51,123 nt of DNA from Deltaproteobacteria bacterium (GCA_947490345.1 CANLGL010000034.1:1-51123); one strand, 5' to 3'; numbered from the stretch's first letter, positions 33,037-40,895 are shown. The notes: a model not told the origin generated them from the sequence alone. Numbers and translations are program-made.

Positions 33037-34676
33037 TCCTCGCGTGCACGGCACCAGAGTTCCGCCCCCCGGACTCCACCCCCCCCAGCGACACCGCTGG
33101 CGACGGCCCCCACGCGGCCGAGCGCCCCGTCGTGCCCCTGGCCGATGCCGCGTTGTTCCGTCGGGCGAGCCTGGACGTACGCGGCACGCTGCCGACGATC
33201 GCCGAGCTCGCGGCGCTCGAGCCGGATCCGGGCGCGCTCGAGGGCAGACTCGACGCGCTGCTCGTCGATCCCGCGCACGAGGAGCGCCTCGTCGACATGT
33301 TCGCCGAGCGCTGGAACATGCGCGTGGACGAGGTCTCGCTGTCGTCGCAACGCTTCGATGTCGACCCGCTCGACGAGTACGGCTACCTGCGCAGCGTGGA
33401 GGAGGAGCCCCTGCGGCTCATGGCGCGGATCGGCCGCTCCGAGCTGCCCTGGACGGACATCGTCACCGCCGACTGGACGATGGCGGACGAGATGCTGGGG
33501 TCGCTGTGGCCCGTCGCGCGCGAGGCGGGCGACGGCTGGCAGGTCGCCACCTACACGGACGGCCGCCCGGCCAACGGGGTGCTCGCCACGAACGGCATGT
33601 GGTGGCGGTACGCCACCACGCCCAACAACTACAACCGCACCCGCGCCGCGGCGATCAGCCGGCTCCTGCTCTGCGAAGACTACCTGGAGCGGCCCATCCG
33701 CTTCGAGCCCGCCAACCTGCTCGCGAGGGACGACCTGCTGGACGCCACCCGCCACGAGCCCACTTGCGTCGGTTGTCACAGCACGCTCGATCCGCTGGCC
33801 GCGGCGTTGTTCGGCTTCTGGAACAACGACCTGTTCCTCATCGAGGAGCACGTGACCTACCACCCGGATCGCGAGTTCCTGGGCGCGTATTACCTGGGAG
33901 TGGAGCCGGCGTGGTACGGCGCGCCGCTCACCGCGGCGGCGGACCTCGGGCCCATGGTCGCGGCGGACGATCGCTTCGTCGCGTGCACGGTGGAGACCCT
34001 GGCAGAGGCGCTGTGGCGTCGCGATGTCGATCCCGTAGCCGACTTCGGGGTGCTCCAGGATCTGCGCACCCAGTTCACCGAGGGCGAGCTCCGTCTGGGG
34101 CCGCTGATCCGCGCGGTGCTCGACACCGCGGACTACCGGGCCGGCACGCTCACCTCCGACGCCACCGACGCTGACGCGGAGTCCGTGCAGACGCGGCGAC
34201 TGGTGCCGGTGCAGGCGCTGAGCTCGGCCGTCGCGGACCTCACCGGGTTCACCTGGGATCGGGAGGGCTGGGACCAACTCGACAACGACAACCACGGCTT
34301 CCGGACCCTGGCGGGGGACGTTGACGGCGAGAGCCTCACCCGCCCCACCTCCGACCCCACCGTGAGCCGCGCCCTGGTGATGAAGCGCGTGGCCCAGTCC
34401 GCGGCCGCCGCCGCGGTGGACGCCGACTTCGCGACGGACGGGGAGCGTCGGTTGTTCGGCGAGGTGGACACCACCGACGTGCCCGGGAGTGCCCCCTTCG
34501 ACGCCCAGCTCCTGGCGCTCCACCTGCGGCTGTACGCCAGCGTCCCCGACGCCGACCGCCTCGCCTCGGACGCCGCGCTGTTCTCCGCCGCGCACGCCGC
34601 CAGCGGCGACACCCGCGCGGCCTGGAAGACCCTGCTGGCCGGGATGCTCCGCGATCCCGCGTTCTGGACCTACTGA
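33027..34676 (+). CDS. DUF1549/DUF1588-like lipoprotein with one c-type heme motif
   Basis: 549 residues. GTG 33027, overlapping the upstream stop, gives MLLILAC with lipidation at Cys7. LFRRASLDVRGTLPTIAELAALEPDP ... RLVDMFAERWNM resembles the DUF1549 region of planctomycete and myxobacterial surface proteins. TCVGCHSTLDPLAAALFGF is the CxxCH-containing stretch of the DUF1588 type. The C-terminal part (TRRLVPVQALSSAVADLTGF, and so on) fits the same family. Such proteins are always paired with DUF1501/DUF1552 proteins, as here; their function is not established. The stop overlaps the next start as TGATG. Confidence 0.8.
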   Translation: MLLILACTAPEFRPPDSTPPSDTAGDGPHAAERPVVPLADAALFRRASLDVRGTLPTIAELAALEPDPGALEGRLDALLVDPAHEERLVDMFAERWNMRVDEVSLSSQRFDVDPLDEYGYLRSVEEEPLRLMARIGRSELPWTDIVTADWTMADEMLGSLWPVAREAGDGWQVATYTDGRPANGVLATNGMWWRYATTPNNYNRTRAAAISRLLLCEDYLERPIRFEPANLLARDDLLDATRHEPTCVGCHSTLDPLAAALFGFWNNDLFLIEEHVTYHPDREFLGAYYLGVEPAWYGAPLTAAADLGPMVAADDRFVACTVETLAEALWRRDVDPVADFGVLQDLRTQFTEGELRLGPLIRAVLDTADYRAGTLTSDATDADAESVQTRRLVPVQALSSAVADLTGFTWDREGWDQLDNDNHGFRTLAGDVDGESLTRPTSDPTVSRALVMKRVAQSAAAAAVDADFATDGERRLFGEVDTTDVPGSAPFDAQLLALHLRLYASVPDADRLASDAALFSAAHAASGDTRAAWKTLLAGMLRDPAFWTY

Positions 34677-35926
34677 TGCTCACCCGGCGTTCCCTGCTGG
34701 CGCTCGGGGGCGGCGGCCTGCTGTTGCCGTCGTTGTTGCCGGGCCGCGCGTTCGGCGACGGCGCCTCGCCGGATCGGAAGTTCCTCTTCGTGTTCTGCCC
34801 CGGCGGGTGGGACCCCACCTACGTCTTCGCCCCCCTGTTCGGCAACCCGCTGGTCGACATGGAGCCCGCCGCAACCACGGCCACCGCGAACGGCATCCCC
34901 TTCGTCGACGCCGCGTCGCGCCCTTCCGTCCGCGCCTTCTTCGAAGACTTCGGCGACCGCGCCTGCGTCGTCAACGGGATGGAGGTGCGCTCCGTCGCGC
35001 ACGACGTGTGCCGCCGCATCGCGATGACAGGCTCGAGCCTGCCGGGCGGAGACGACTGGGCCGCGATCCTGGGGGCCAACGCCGCCGACGCCCCGCCGTT
35101 GCCGTTCGTCCACATCTCGGGGCCCGCGTACGGCAACCAGTACGGCAGCGCCGTGGTGCGGGTGGGGTCGAAGGGGCAGTTCGGAAAACTCCTGGATGGA
35201 AGCGCGCTCACCGAGTCCACCCCCCCGATCCTGGCGCCGTCCGCCACGCTCGACGGCCTGGAAGACGCCTACGCCCTGGCCCGGGCGGAGGCCTTCGCGG
35301 CGGCGGCGGCGCGGGGCCGGGCGGCGCGGATCGGGGAGCTCGCGGTGACGGTGGAGAAGGACCTCGCGGCCATCACGGAGCGGGGCGCGTTGGCGCTCGG
35401 CGGCGGCGACCTGGCAGACGGCTTGGCGGACATCGTGTCGCTCTTCCAACAGAAGCTCGCGCGTTGCGGCATGATTGCGTTCAACGGTCACCTCGACTGG
35501 GGCTGGGACACCCACTCGTCCAACGACCTGCAGGACCTGCACTTCGAGGAGCTGTTCGCGGCGTTGAACACCACGTTGCGTGCGCTCGACGCCCTCCCGG
35601 GGGACAGGGGGACGCTCCTGGACGACACCACGGTGGTGGTGGTATCGGAGATGGGCCGGTACCCCCAACTCAACAACACCTTCGGCAAAGAACACTGGAC
35701 GTTCACCAGCTGCCTGCTCGTCGGCGGCGGCGTGGCGGGTGGGCAGGTGATCGGGGAATACGACAGCAACGCGGCGGGCCGGCCCGTCGATCTCGCGTCG
35801 GGCGCGGCCACGGACGACGGCGTGCTGCTGGTGCCGGGGAACCTCGGCGCCACTTTGCTGACGATCGCCGGGGTGGATCCGGCCGAGTTCGTCGGGGACG
35901 CGCCGATCGCCGCGGCGATCGCGTAG
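34676..35926 (+). CDS. DUF1501 family protein with Tat-like signal
   Basis: 416 residues. MLTRRSLLALGGGGLLLPSLLPGRAFG is a short Tat-type signal (RRS-LL). The family pattern follows: KFLFVFCPGGWDPTYVFAPL, CVVNGMEVRSVAHDVCRRI, GHLDWGWDTHSSNDLQ, TTVVVVSEMGRYPQLNNTFGKEHW and the end GNLGATLLTIAGVDP. This is the alkaline-phosphatase-like fold of DUF1501 proteins, with the Asp/His metal-binding positions apparent in GWDTH and SEMGR. Folding with cofactor before export is implied by Tat. It is coupled to the genes on both sides. Confidence 0.85.
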   Translation: MLTRRSLLALGGGGLLLPSLLPGRAFGDGASPDRKFLFVFCPGGWDPTYVFAPLFGNPLVDMEPAATTATANGIPFVDAASRPSVRAFFEDFGDRACVVNGMEVRSVAHDVCRRIAMTGSSLPGGDDWAAILGANAADAPPLPFVHISGPAYGNQYGSAVVRVGSKGQFGKLLDGSALTESTPPILAPSATLDGLEDAYALARAEAFAAAAARGRAARIGELAVTVEKDLAAITERGALALGGGDLADGLADIVSLFQQKLARCGMIAFNGHLDWGWDTHSSNDLQDLHFEELFAALNTTLRALDALPGDRGTLLDDTTVVVVSEMGRYPQLNNTFGKEHWTFTSCLLVGGGVAGGQVIGEYDSNAAGRPVDLASGAATDDGVLLVPGNLGATLLTIAGVDPAEFVGDAPIAAAIA

Positions 35927-36265
35927 ATGTGGATCGTGGCGTTGTGGGGATGTGCGGGTGCGCCCCCGATCGACAGCGCCATCCCCGAGATCCGGGCCCC
36001 CTGCGATCGCGACCTCCAGGTGACCTGGGACAACTGGGCGGGCGGGTTCGTGCGCACGCAGTGCCAGGGGTGCCACGCGGCCACGGCGCCCGACCGGTAC
36101 GGCGCGCCGACGACGATCACGTTCGACTCCGAGGCGGCGGCGATCGCCCTAGCTGAGGCGATCCGTCGCTCGGTGATCGACGACCGGACGATGCCCCCGG
36201 CGGGCGGGATCACGGACGACGAGCTCTACTTGTTGGAGCAGTGGCTGGTGTGTTTCGCGGAGTGA
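35927..36265 (+). CDS. Small cytochrome c-like lipoprotein
   Basis: 112 residues starting at the base after the DUF1501 stop codon. MWIVALWGC gives a lipobox with Cys9. CQGCH (Cys46, Cys49, His50) is the heme c site and Met89 in DDRTMPPAGG is the likely axial ligand; the last helix is DDELYLLEQWLVC. This is the fold of short monoheme cytochromes at the end of planctomycete-type proteins, here as a separate protein. It probably passes electrons to or from its operon partners. Confidence 0.8.
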   Translation: MWIVALWGCAGAPPIDSAIPEIRAPCDRDLQVTWDNWAGGFVRTQCQGCHAATAPDRYGAPTTITFDSEAAAIALAEAIRRSVIDDRTMPPAGGITDDELYLLEQWLVCFAE

Positions 36266-36299
36266 TCCTCGCCGCGATCGACCTGCTGCTGACCGGACT

Positions 36300-36392
36300 G
36301 TGAGCCGCCCGGCCTCGGTGTCGATCTCCTACGGGGGCGGCAGCTTCACCGCCGTGAGCGCCGGCGACATGCACACTTGCGCCACCACCAGC
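36300..36392 (+). pseudogene. RCC1-like repeat remnant
   Basis: The peptide YGGGSFTAVSAGDMHTCATTS is one blade of an RCC1-type beta-propeller (family pattern G..FTAVSAG..HTCAL). There is no start, signal or further blades; the frame runs straight into the repeat at 36395. It is a leftover of a larger gene cut by the repeat or by deletion. Confidence 0.55.
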
Positions 36393-36394
36393 GA

Positions 36395-36496
36395 GCAACC
36401 ACCACCCCGGGGCGGCGGGCTTATCCCCACGGCGCTACTTCGTGGGCGGGTGGCGATGGGTCGGGGTCGGGAGTGCTTTGGCCATGGAACAGTGTA
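36395..36496. repeat. Dispersed ~100-bp repeat, copy B
   Basis: Matches 26087-26189 in the same orientation. It is joined on the left to the RCC1 remnant with a sharp boundary and ends about 10 nt before the start codon of the thioredoxin-like lipoprotein, so it supplies that gene's promoter region (TATCCT at 36495-36500). Confidence 0.75.
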
Positions 36497-36506
36497 TCCT
36501 TCCCAG

Positions 36507-37115
36507 GTGAGCCTGCTCCTGCTGCCCCTCGCCCTTTCTTGCGCGGACTCGTCCCGTGACGACGACGACGCCGACGACGCGGAGCCGGCAGCGACGGAGA
36601 CGCCGGAGTCACCCTACGCGCTGGGCTGGCCGGTCGACGCATGCAGTGACGAGCTTCCGGAGCGGGGCACCGGCCACGACGAAGGGGACATCCTCCCCCA
36701 GTACGAGCTCACCGCACAGACGGAAGAGCTGGTGAAGCTTCACGACTTCTGCAATCAGGTGGTCTTCGTGGAGTTCGGCTACTTCACGTGAAGCACCTGT
36801 AAGTCGGCGGCCTTGGGCCTCCAGGAGTTGTGGACCGAGTACGGACCCGAGGGCCTGATGGTCGTGACGGTGCTCACCTCCGACGCCGACGGCAACCCCC
36901 CCGACGGCGCCGACAGCCGAGGTTGGGCAAACCTGTACGGCTCGTCCCACCCGGTCCTCGCGGACAACGTCGGCAACGGGGGCCTCTCCCGCAGCGTGAT
37001 GTCCGGCGGCTACGCCTTTCCGTTCTACATGCTGCTGGACCGCGGGATGGTGATCGAGACCCTGGCCGAGGGGGCAGAATCGATCACGGAGGAGGAGGTT
37101 CTTTCGCTGCTGTGA
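36507..37115 (+). CDS. Thioredoxin-like lipoprotein, candidate selenoprotein with UxxC active site
   Basis: Read through one in-frame TGA, the frame encodes 202 residues. GTG 36507 gives MSLLLLPLALSC (Cys12), then an acidic linker. The core is a TlpA/AhpC-TSA-type thioredoxin fold: LVKLHDFCNQVVFVEFGYFT, then TGA (36789-36791, residue 95), then STCKSAALGLQELWTEYGPEGLMVVTVLTSDADG, and the cis-Pro strand YAFPFYMLLDRGMVIETLAEG. The TGA falls exactly on the first Cys of the CxxC motif, giving U-S-T-C. Homology continues on both sides without frame change. A TATCCT hexamer lies 6 nt before GTG. Alternatives are a Cys-to-stop mutation or a sequencing error. Selenocysteine genes are not in the window. 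Confidence 0.75.
36789..36822 (+). promoter_or_regulatory. UGA codon with downstream hairpin, candidate bacterial SECIS
   Basis: Downstream of the TGA a hairpin GG-C-GGCC-TTG-GGCC-T-CC can form (36806-36822) with a C/T mismatch in the stem and a UUG loop containing G. The loop begins about 22 nt after the UGA, in the range of known bacterial SECIS elements. In this GC-rich sequence short stems arise easily, so it is supporting evidence only. Confidence 0.45.
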
Positions 37116-37241
37116 GGGGGCGGAGCCGGGCTCTTTGACGCAGCTGTTCCAACCGCTCACGATTGCTGCCGGCTGCTCCCGCAGCCTCGGGGGGCGCTGG
37201 AGCGTCGGCCCAGGGCGGCCGCTGCACATCTCACCACGGCC

Positions 37242-37270
37242 TTGTCGTCGTTGGCCGGCGTGGCTACGCT
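37242..37270 (+). promoter_or_regulatory. Candidate promoter of the second toxin-antitoxin module
   Basis: TTGTCG (37242-37247), a 17-nt spacer and TACGCT (37265-37270). GTAC half-sites on both sides of the ribosome binding site (around 37274 and 37286) could be an antitoxin operator. The stretch 37116-37241 shows nothing else. Confidence 0.4.
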
Positions 37271-37290
37271 GACGTACAGGAGTGCCGTAC

Positions 37291-37551
37291 ATGTCCGCCG
37301 CAAGTGTCGACCGGCTCGAAATGCGCGTCGACGCCGAGCTGAAGGGGCGCGTCCGCCGCGCCGCCGAAGCACGAGGGGTAAGCTTGACGCGGTTTGCCCT
37401 CGATGCCTTGGCCAAGGCCGCAAACGAGGTGCTGGACACCCAACCCGATGGCAGCCGGTGCCTGGGATGGGCCGCCGGCACGGCCGGCGAGTCCGCCGAC
37501 ATCGTGTCCCCCGCGACCACGCCCGACGAGTGGGATGCGCTCCGGGAATGA
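37291..37551 (+). CDS. RHH/DUF1778-like antitoxin
   Basis: 86 residues. ATG 37291 follows AGGAG (37278-37282) at 8 nt and is preferred to GTG 37282. DRLEMRVDAELKGRVRRAAEARGVSLTRFALDALAKAANEVL is a ribbon-helix-helix domain of the DUF1778/VapB type, followed by a short tail (TTPDEWDALRE) that should contact the toxin. The stop overlaps the toxin start as ATGA. Probably autoregulates the promoter just upstream. Confidence 0.8.
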   Translation: MSAASVDRLEMRVDAELKGRVRRAAEARGVSLTRFALDALAKAANEVLDTQPDGSRCLGWAAGTAGESADIVSPATTPDEWDALRE

Positions 37552-37946
37552 AGCTCCTGCTCGACACGCACACCTGGTTCTGGGCCGCCAGCCGCCCCGA
37601 ATCGCTCTCCGAGTCCGCACGAGCAGCCATCGCCGATCCCACCAACGAGCTGGCGCTGTCCGCGATCACGGTCTGGGAGCTGCTCGTCCTCGCACGGAAA
37701 GGGCGCATCGACCTTGGCGCCGATCGCCACGCCTGGGTGCGAAAGCACATCGTGGAATCCCCGATTCCCAAAACCCTCCTCGCGCTGACCGCGGCCATCG
37801 CGGCCCGCAGTGAAGCCCTCCCCGGCTATGACAATCCAGACCCGGCCGACCGTTTCCTCGCCGCGACGGCGCTCGAGCATGACCACGTTCTGGTCACCGC
37901 CGACCGGTCACTCCGCGAGTACGCGCCGCTGCGCACGCTCTGGTAG
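37548..37946 (+). CDS. VapC-like PIN-domain toxin
   Basis: 132 residues. MKLLLDTHTWFWAA carries the first PIN Asp; AITVWELLVLARKGRI the Glu; DPADRFLAATALEHDHVLVTADRSL the two later Asp residues. This is the PIN subgroup with LLDTH..lW and vTAD. Predicted RNase toxin controlled by the antitoxin encoded just before it (usual antitoxin-first order). The coupling by ATGA fits a standard vapBC operon. Confidence 0.88.
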   Translation: MKLLLDTHTWFWAASRPESLSESARAAIADPTNELALSAITVWELLVLARKGRIDLGADRHAWVRKHIVESPIPKTLLALTAAIAARSEALPGYDNPDPADRFLAATALEHDHVLVTADRSLREYAPLRTLW

Positions 37947-38506
37947 CGCCCATCCCCCGCACAACTCGCCGAGTGCCGCGACAATGCGTATGCACGTCGG
38001 GGCGAGGTCGCCGATGCGGACGAAGGTCGGGGGTGCTCGCGCACCCACCACGCGATCCGCCTCGCGGAATGGCGCAGCTACCCAATCGGCCTTTCGCGAT
38101 CTTGGTTCGCAGCGAAGGGGCGGCCAGGCAGGAGCGCCGCGGGCCCGGGCGCCGCCACTGGGGGGGCGCGCACGATCTCGACGTCGAGATATCGAGAATA
38201 GTCGTACTGTCTCCTTGACAGTTTTCAACTTCCTGCCGCGCCTCCATCCCCGACGCTTCCCCAACACGCGACGCAACGGCCCAGGCAGCCCTCCTGGCGC
38301 GCGCGACCGCGTCTCTCCAACTCGCGCCCCTCCGCTGCGCCTCCCGGGCGCTCCAATCGCCGCCTACGAGCATGAAAACTCGCGAATTACATTGTCCGGA
38401 TGAACACCGACCTCGAAATGGGTACCTCGCGGTCGAGCGGAGGTCAGACGGCACCGTCGAGGTGCGTCGGGCCGGGCCAGAAGACCGTCTTCGATAGGTA
38501 CTACCA
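37947..38506. other. Gene-free stretch with a 16-bp palindrome
   Basis: No ORF here has a recognisable domain or ribosome binding site. A perfect 16-bp palindrome ATCTCGACGTCGAGAT lies at 38175-38190 and a TTGACA at 38215-38220 without a matching -10. The area probably holds decayed sequence between the toxin module and the pseudogene on its right. Confidence 0.4.
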
Positions 38507-38885
38507 TCAGTTCCGCGCGATCCGCATCGCGTGGTACCCCCTGACGTTGTCCGCTATCTCTGTCGTGACACATGTCGCGACATGGGAGTGAGCGATGGCC
38601 GAGAACCACGCGCCGAGTGGGGGCCAGAGCTGGAGCGTGGTGTAGGTGGTCAGCCCAATGGCGAGGCCGCCCGCCTGGGGCGCGCCGCGCCCCAATGCCA
38701 ATCGCCGAGAACCCCGCCGCCAACCCCACGGGAACGAGAACCAGCCAGCCCACATCGGACAGCTTCCCCGTGAGCCAGCCCGGTGCCGTGCCGCGAAGCG
38801 CGAAGTCGTTGAGGAGGACCAGCGCCGCGCCTGCCAGGGGGATCGGGTGGGTGAGGGCGCGCGTTGGGGCGGAGACGGCCAGCAC
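38507..38885 (-). pseudogene. Frameshifted gene for a small membrane protein
   Basis: From GTG 38885 the product reads LTHPIPLAGAALVLLNDFALRGTAPGWLTGKLSDVGWLVLVPVGLAAGFSAIGIGARRA, with the LTGKLSD motif of a family of uncharacterised membrane proteins. Near 38680 coding potential moves to another frame and continues GGLAIGLTTYTTLQLWPPLGAWFSAIAHSH, which fits the next helix. A short indel explains the shift. Inactive unless it is a sequencing error. The 3' end after about 38580 is unclear. Confidence 0.6.
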
Positions 38886-38933
38886 GGGGCAACCATAGCC
38901 CCTCCGGCGCGCGGGAGCAGCGCCGCGACCCCG

Positions 38934-40229
38934 CTAGACCAGCGTAGAGCTGCTTTCCCCAGTCTCCTCCTGAAAACGATCGAGCACGATGGCCACGACC
39001 ATGTCCGCCAAGACGTTGACGCCGGAGCGCACGCGCGCCAGGATCCAGTCCACCGGCACGATGAGCGGAATCGCGATGGCGATGGTGGCCTCGGGAACCC
39101 CGGCGGCACCGAGCACCAGGGGCAGGATGATGAGCCCCGCCTCGGGAATCCCGGCGATGCCGACGCCGGCCATGACCGACGCCGCGACGACGGTGAGCTG
39201 CTGCGAAAAGCTCAGGTCCATGCCGAGCGCCTGGCACAAGAACAACGTGGCCATCGCCTCGTACAGCATGATGCCGTCGTTGTTGAAGTTGGTGCCGACG
39301 CAGGCGCTGAGCCGCGCGGAGGACTCCCGAATGCCCAGCGCGCGCAGGCAACGCAGGGTAACGGGCATCGTCGCAAGACTGGAGTTGCACGACACCGCCG
39401 TGACCACGGCGTCCAGCGCTCCGCGGAGGAATCGCACCGGCGACATCCGGCCCGCGACCATCGCGAGCAAGGGGTAGTAGCCGAGCGCGTGGATGAGCAG
39501 GCCGGCCAGGATGGTGATGAAGAAGGTCCATAGAACCAGGAAGACCTGCAGCCCCGACTTGCCGACGACATCGGCGACGATGAGCGCCACTCCAAAGGGC
39601 ATGGCCTCCGCCACCCACAGGAGCATCGTCGTGAGCACCGCATACGCGGCCTCGATGAGTCGCTCCAAGAGGGCCATCCCCTCGACGAGAGAGCCGGTGG
39701 CGTGCGCGCGCACCGCCCGCATGGCGGCGCCGACCAGCACCGCGAGCAATACGACCGAGATGACGAGGTTCTTCTGGAAGGGGTCGATCACGTTTTCGGG
39801 CACGAACGCGGCGAGGTTTTTGAGCGGGCTGAGCGTCGCCTCCTTCACCGCTGCCGGCGCGCTGCCAGCGACCTCGCGGAGCTCCGGGAGCCGGTCGGCC
39901 CAGCCGGCACCGGGCGCGAACACGTCGAGGATGAACAGGCCCAGGGTCATCGCCACGGCGACGTTGAACGCGCAGATCGCCAGCAGGCGGGCGCCGCTGC
40001 GCCCCGAGATCCGCGTCTTGAGGAAGCTGTCGAGGATCGCGACCAGGATCAGCGGCGTCGCCAGGGCCTTGAGCGCGCGAACGACCAGCATCCCCATCGG
40101 CCCGAGGTCGGCGTTGGAGTAGCCGAAGAACCACGCTTCTTTTCCAAAGACAACGCCGAGTAGCACGCCGATGACGACGCCAACGACGACGCGGAGGTAG
40201 AGCGGGAAGCGGCGGGGCTTTTCGGTCAC
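38934..40229 (-). CDS. Dicarboxylate/amino acid:cation symporter (DAACS/SDF family)
   Basis: 431 residues. Motifs: SCNSSLATMPVTL (Ser-rich hairpin) and GTNFNNDGIMLYE (NMDGT equivalent), then GVGIAGIPEAGLI. Eight to ten helices cover the rest. It is only moderately similar in sequence to the symporter at 0.8 kb, for example an insert with LPELREVAGSAPAAVKEATLSPLKNLAAFVPENV. GTG 40229 is chosen because it overlaps the toxin stop as GTGA; TTG 40235 would also work. It is therefore the third gene of a toxin-antitoxin operon, which is odd. Substrate unknown. Confidence 0.88.
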   Translation of the reverse strand: MTEKPRRFPLYLRVVVGVVIGVLLGVVFGKEAWFFGYSNADLGPMGMLVVRALKALATPLILVAILDSFLKTRISGRSGARLLAICAFNVAVAMTLGLFILDVFAPGAGWADRLPELREVAGSAPAAVKEATLSPLKNLAAFVPENVIDPFQKNLVISVVLLAVLVGAAMRAVRAHATGSLVEGMALLERLIEAAYAVLTTMLLWVAEAMPFGVALIVADVVGKSGLQVFLVLWTFFITILAGLLIHALGYYPLLAMVAGRMSPVRFLRGALDAVVTAVSCNSSLATMPVTLRCLRALGIRESSARLSACVGTNFNNDGIMLYEAMATLFLCQALGMDLSFSQQLTVVAASVMAGVGIAGIPEAGLIILPLVLGAAGVPEATIAIAIPLIVPVDWILARVRSGVNVLADMVVAIVLDRFQEETGESSSTLV

Positions 40230-40615
40230 CGACAATCACGCACGCGCAGCCCCTGTTCCCGTGCGTAGTCCACGATGGTGCCGTCCCGCGTGTGGAGCTC
40301 CAGGTCCGCCCTTTCCCGAAGGTGCTGAACCAGGATCCGGTCGCCGGGGTCACGGTGGGCCCAGGGGTCCAGCATCGCACGCGCGAGTTGTCCGGCCGGC
40401 ACCGGAAGGACCGCGACAGCGCCTGCAATGGTTGCCGCTTCGAACCAGCGATCCGCAGGCAGGTCGAAGCGCAGCCGGCCGAGGCGCTGGAGGCAACCCA
40501 ACTCAGCAGCGGTGACGGCGCTGACGCCGAGCCGCGCGCTTGCGTACTCCTCCGAAAAACGTAGGGCAAGTCCCAGCATCAAGTCCACAAAGATGTGGGT
40601 ATCAATCAAGATCAT
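40226..40615 (-). CDS. VapC-like PIN-domain toxin
   Basis: 129 residues from ATG 40615: MILIDTHIFVDL with the first Asp, AVTAAELGCLQRLGRL with the Glu, HRDPGDRILVQHL and LHTRDGTI with the other acidic residues. The start lies inside the end of the antitoxin gene (14-nt overlap), and the stop overlaps the symporter start. Predicted RNase. Antitoxin first, toxin second. Confidence 0.85.
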   Translation of the reverse strand: MILIDTHIFVDLMLGLALRFSEEYASARLGVSAVTAAELGCLQRLGRLRFDLPADRWFEAATIAGAVAVLPVPAGQLARAMLDPWAHRDPGDRILVQHLRERADLELHTRDGTIVDYAREQGLRVRDCR

Positions 40616-40844
40616 TGTCGATGAACTCATCAAGCGGTGGGAGTACGGGCGAGACGATATCCCCGAGAACCGCCCCGCGGCCCGCCATGCAGCCGTGCAC
40701 CGGACCGGAGGGCTTCGCCCGCTCCGGGATCACCCGCACCACCGCCTTGCCGTGCTTGGTGATCACCACCTCCTCACCACTGGCCGCGATCTCATCCAAC
40801 AACTCGAAGAAGCGCACCCGAAACTGGGCAGCCGGCAACTCCAT
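40602..40844 (-). CDS. Phd/YefM-type antitoxin
   Basis: 80 residues. MELPAAQFRVRFFELLDEIAASGEEVVITKHGKAVVRVIPE is the Phd/YefM fold (A..F....ELLD.V...GE.V.ITK.GKPVA.V.P). The C-terminal tail (LPPLDEFIDNDLD) is acidic and likely disordered, for toxin binding. A GAGG element precedes the ATG. Unlike the other two modules here, the antitoxin is not RHH type. Confidence 0.88.
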   Translation of the reverse strand: MELPAAQFRVRFFELLDEIAASGEEVVITKHGKAVVRVIPERAKPSGPVHGCMAGRGAVLGDIVSPVLPPLDEFIDNDLD

Positions 40845-40861
40845 GGCGCACCTCGCCGTCC

Positions 40862-40890
40862 ATGGTAGTCGGACATGGTAGGCAGGTCAA
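40862..40890 (-). promoter_or_regulatory. Promoter of the Phd-VapC-symporter operon
   Basis: On the minus strand, TTGACC (40885-40890), a 17-nt spacer and TACCAT (40862-40867). CTACCATG occurs twice, 13 nt apart, with one copy over the -10, a plausible operator for the antitoxin. The leader to the ATG would be about 11 nt and contains GAGG. Confidence 0.6.
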
Positions 40891-40895
40891 GGTCG

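Noticed and set aside
38373..38591. Plus-strand ORF near the palindrome
   Set aside because: Composition is not protein-like, it has no ribosome binding site, and it overlaps the decayed membrane-protein gene on the other strand.
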